DNA of 6,040 bases from Lachnospiraceae bacterium UBA7027 (GTDB lineage: Bacteria; Bacillota; Clostridia; Lachnospirales; Lachnospiraceae): contig DLBG01000146.1 in assembly GCA_002494135.1 (NCBI GenBank), positions 1 to 6,040 on the forward strand. Direction: 5' to 3'. Positions 5,435 to 6,040 of the stretch are shown here, in pieces. The notes beneath the pieces were generated by a model. It saw nothing but the letters and a program-made list of their open reading frames with translations. It did not search any database and was not told where the DNA came from. Made by a program: the position numbers and the translations under genes. Each line of letters starts with the position of its first letter. Position 1 is the first letter of the stretch.

Positions 5435-6040
5435 GTGAGCTTTGGTGAATTTCTCGGATTACTGACAATCCGTCCTCTGGAACTTCTTTTCGAGATGATT
5501 TTCGGCATTGCCAAGAATGAAATCGGAAATGTGGGAGTTTCCATTGTTGTTTTAAGCCTGGTGGTAAATTTCCTGGTACTTCCTCTTTATGCCCGTGCCG
5601 ACAAGATTCAGGCGGAGGCGTCGAAGAAGCAAAAGGAAATGGAGAAATGGGTAAAGCACATCCGTAAAAACTTCCGCGGAGACGAACGGATGATGATGCT
5701 TCAAGCCTACTACCGGGAGAAGAACTATCATCCGATGTCGGTTTTGGCCCAGTCCGTTCCGCTGCTTCTGCAGGTCCCGTTCTTTATTGCGGCATACCGG
5801 TTTCTTTCCTCGTTGGAGGCATTAAACGGAATGTCCCTAGGACCCATCCGTGATTTAAGTGCACCCGACTGCCTGTTTACCGTCGGCAGTTTTCCGGTGA
5901 ATGTTCTGCCGATTCTGATGACCTTAATCAATATTGTTTCAGGCCTGATTTATACCAGAAAGCAGCCGTTAAAGATGAAAATCCAGATCAACGCAATGGC
6001 TCTGGTGTTTTTGGTTTTATTGTACAATTCCCCTTCGGGT
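5435..6040 (+). CDS. YidC/Oxa1/Alb3-family membrane protein insertase, divergent; 3' end outside window
   Basis: YidC-family proteins insert and fold proteins in the cytoplasmic membrane. From a GTG start, 202 codons are visible and the frame is open at the window end. An amphipathic N-terminal segment (~5-27) is followed by a first membrane helix (~33-52, ending LVLPLY). Next comes a long basic cytoplasmic hairpin (~53-103; KKQKEMEKWVKHIRK, then MLQAYYREKNYHPMS), matching the YidC C1 loop. Hydrophobic segments at ~105-127 (LLLQVPFFIAAYRFL), ~154-173 and ~185-198 follow, then NSPSG, the start of the family's (P)SGL motif in the last core helix. Where canonical YidC has the groove Arg in helix 1 (IIRLxLxPL), this protein has N45 (VVNFLVLPL). 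There is no Cys in the first 140 residues, so no lipoprotein signal of the SpoIIIJ/YqjG kind. It resembles a YidC-like family I remember from Lachnospiraceae. It has its own promoter and is not part of the nitrogen unit. Confidence 0.88.
   Translation, partial: MSFGEFLGLLTIRPLELLFEMIFGIAKNEIGNVGVSIVVLSLVVNFLVLPLYARADKIQAEASKKQKEMEKWVKHIRKNFRGDERMMMLQAYYREKNYHPMSVLAQSVPLLLQVPFFIAAYRFLSSLEALNGMSLGPIRDLSAPDCLFTVGSFPVNVLPILMTLINIVSGLIYTRKQPLKMKIQINAMALVFLVLLYNSPSG

Overview
The window reads as one strand of a Gram-positive Firmicute chromosome, most likely a Clostridia member close to Lachnospiraceae. This is inferred from the style of the proteins (clostridial-type glutamate synthase subunits, an ANTAR regulator next to a glutamine-synthetase-like gene, a divergent YidC resembling ones I remember from Lachnospiraceae), AGGAG-type ribosome binding sites, a sigma-A-like promoter and a roughly balanced base composition. 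All supported genes are on the + strand and coding density is high. There is no tRNA, rRNA, CRISPR array, insertion sequence or other mobile element that I can see, and no gene-free stretch longer than about 100 bases.

Bases 1-5340 look like one nitrogen-assimilation unit. It opens inside gltB (glutamate synthase large subunit, 5' end outside the window) and continues after 12 bases into gltD (small subunit). A 98-base gap without an obvious terminator follows, then a short, divergent member of the glutamine synthetase family. One codon past that gene's stop, in the same frame, is an ANTAR-domain response-regulator-like protein. A strong intrinsic terminator closes the unit.

GltB and GltD together make two glutamates from glutamine and 2-oxoglutarate using NADPH. 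The glutamine-synthetase-like protein keeps the residues that hold the two metal ions and the glutamate. By my reading it has lost the ammonium-site aspartate, the flexible-loop glutamate, two arginines that contact ATP phosphates, and the C-terminal tail. The ANTAR protein has lost the phospho-acceptor aspartate. The most interesting hypothesis here is therefore that the divergent synthetase is a ligand sensor, or an enzyme with another amine substrate, that controls the ANTAR RNA-binding protein by direct contact, as AmiC controls AmiR. This is inference from sequence and context, not shown.

Bases 5341-6040 start a new transcription unit: a sigma-A-like promoter, then a GTG-started YidC/Oxa1-family membrane insertase that runs off the right edge. 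It lacks the hydrophilic-groove arginine of canonical YidC and the lipoprotein signal usual in Gram-positive YidC, so it is probably a specialised paralogue rather than the housekeeping insertase.
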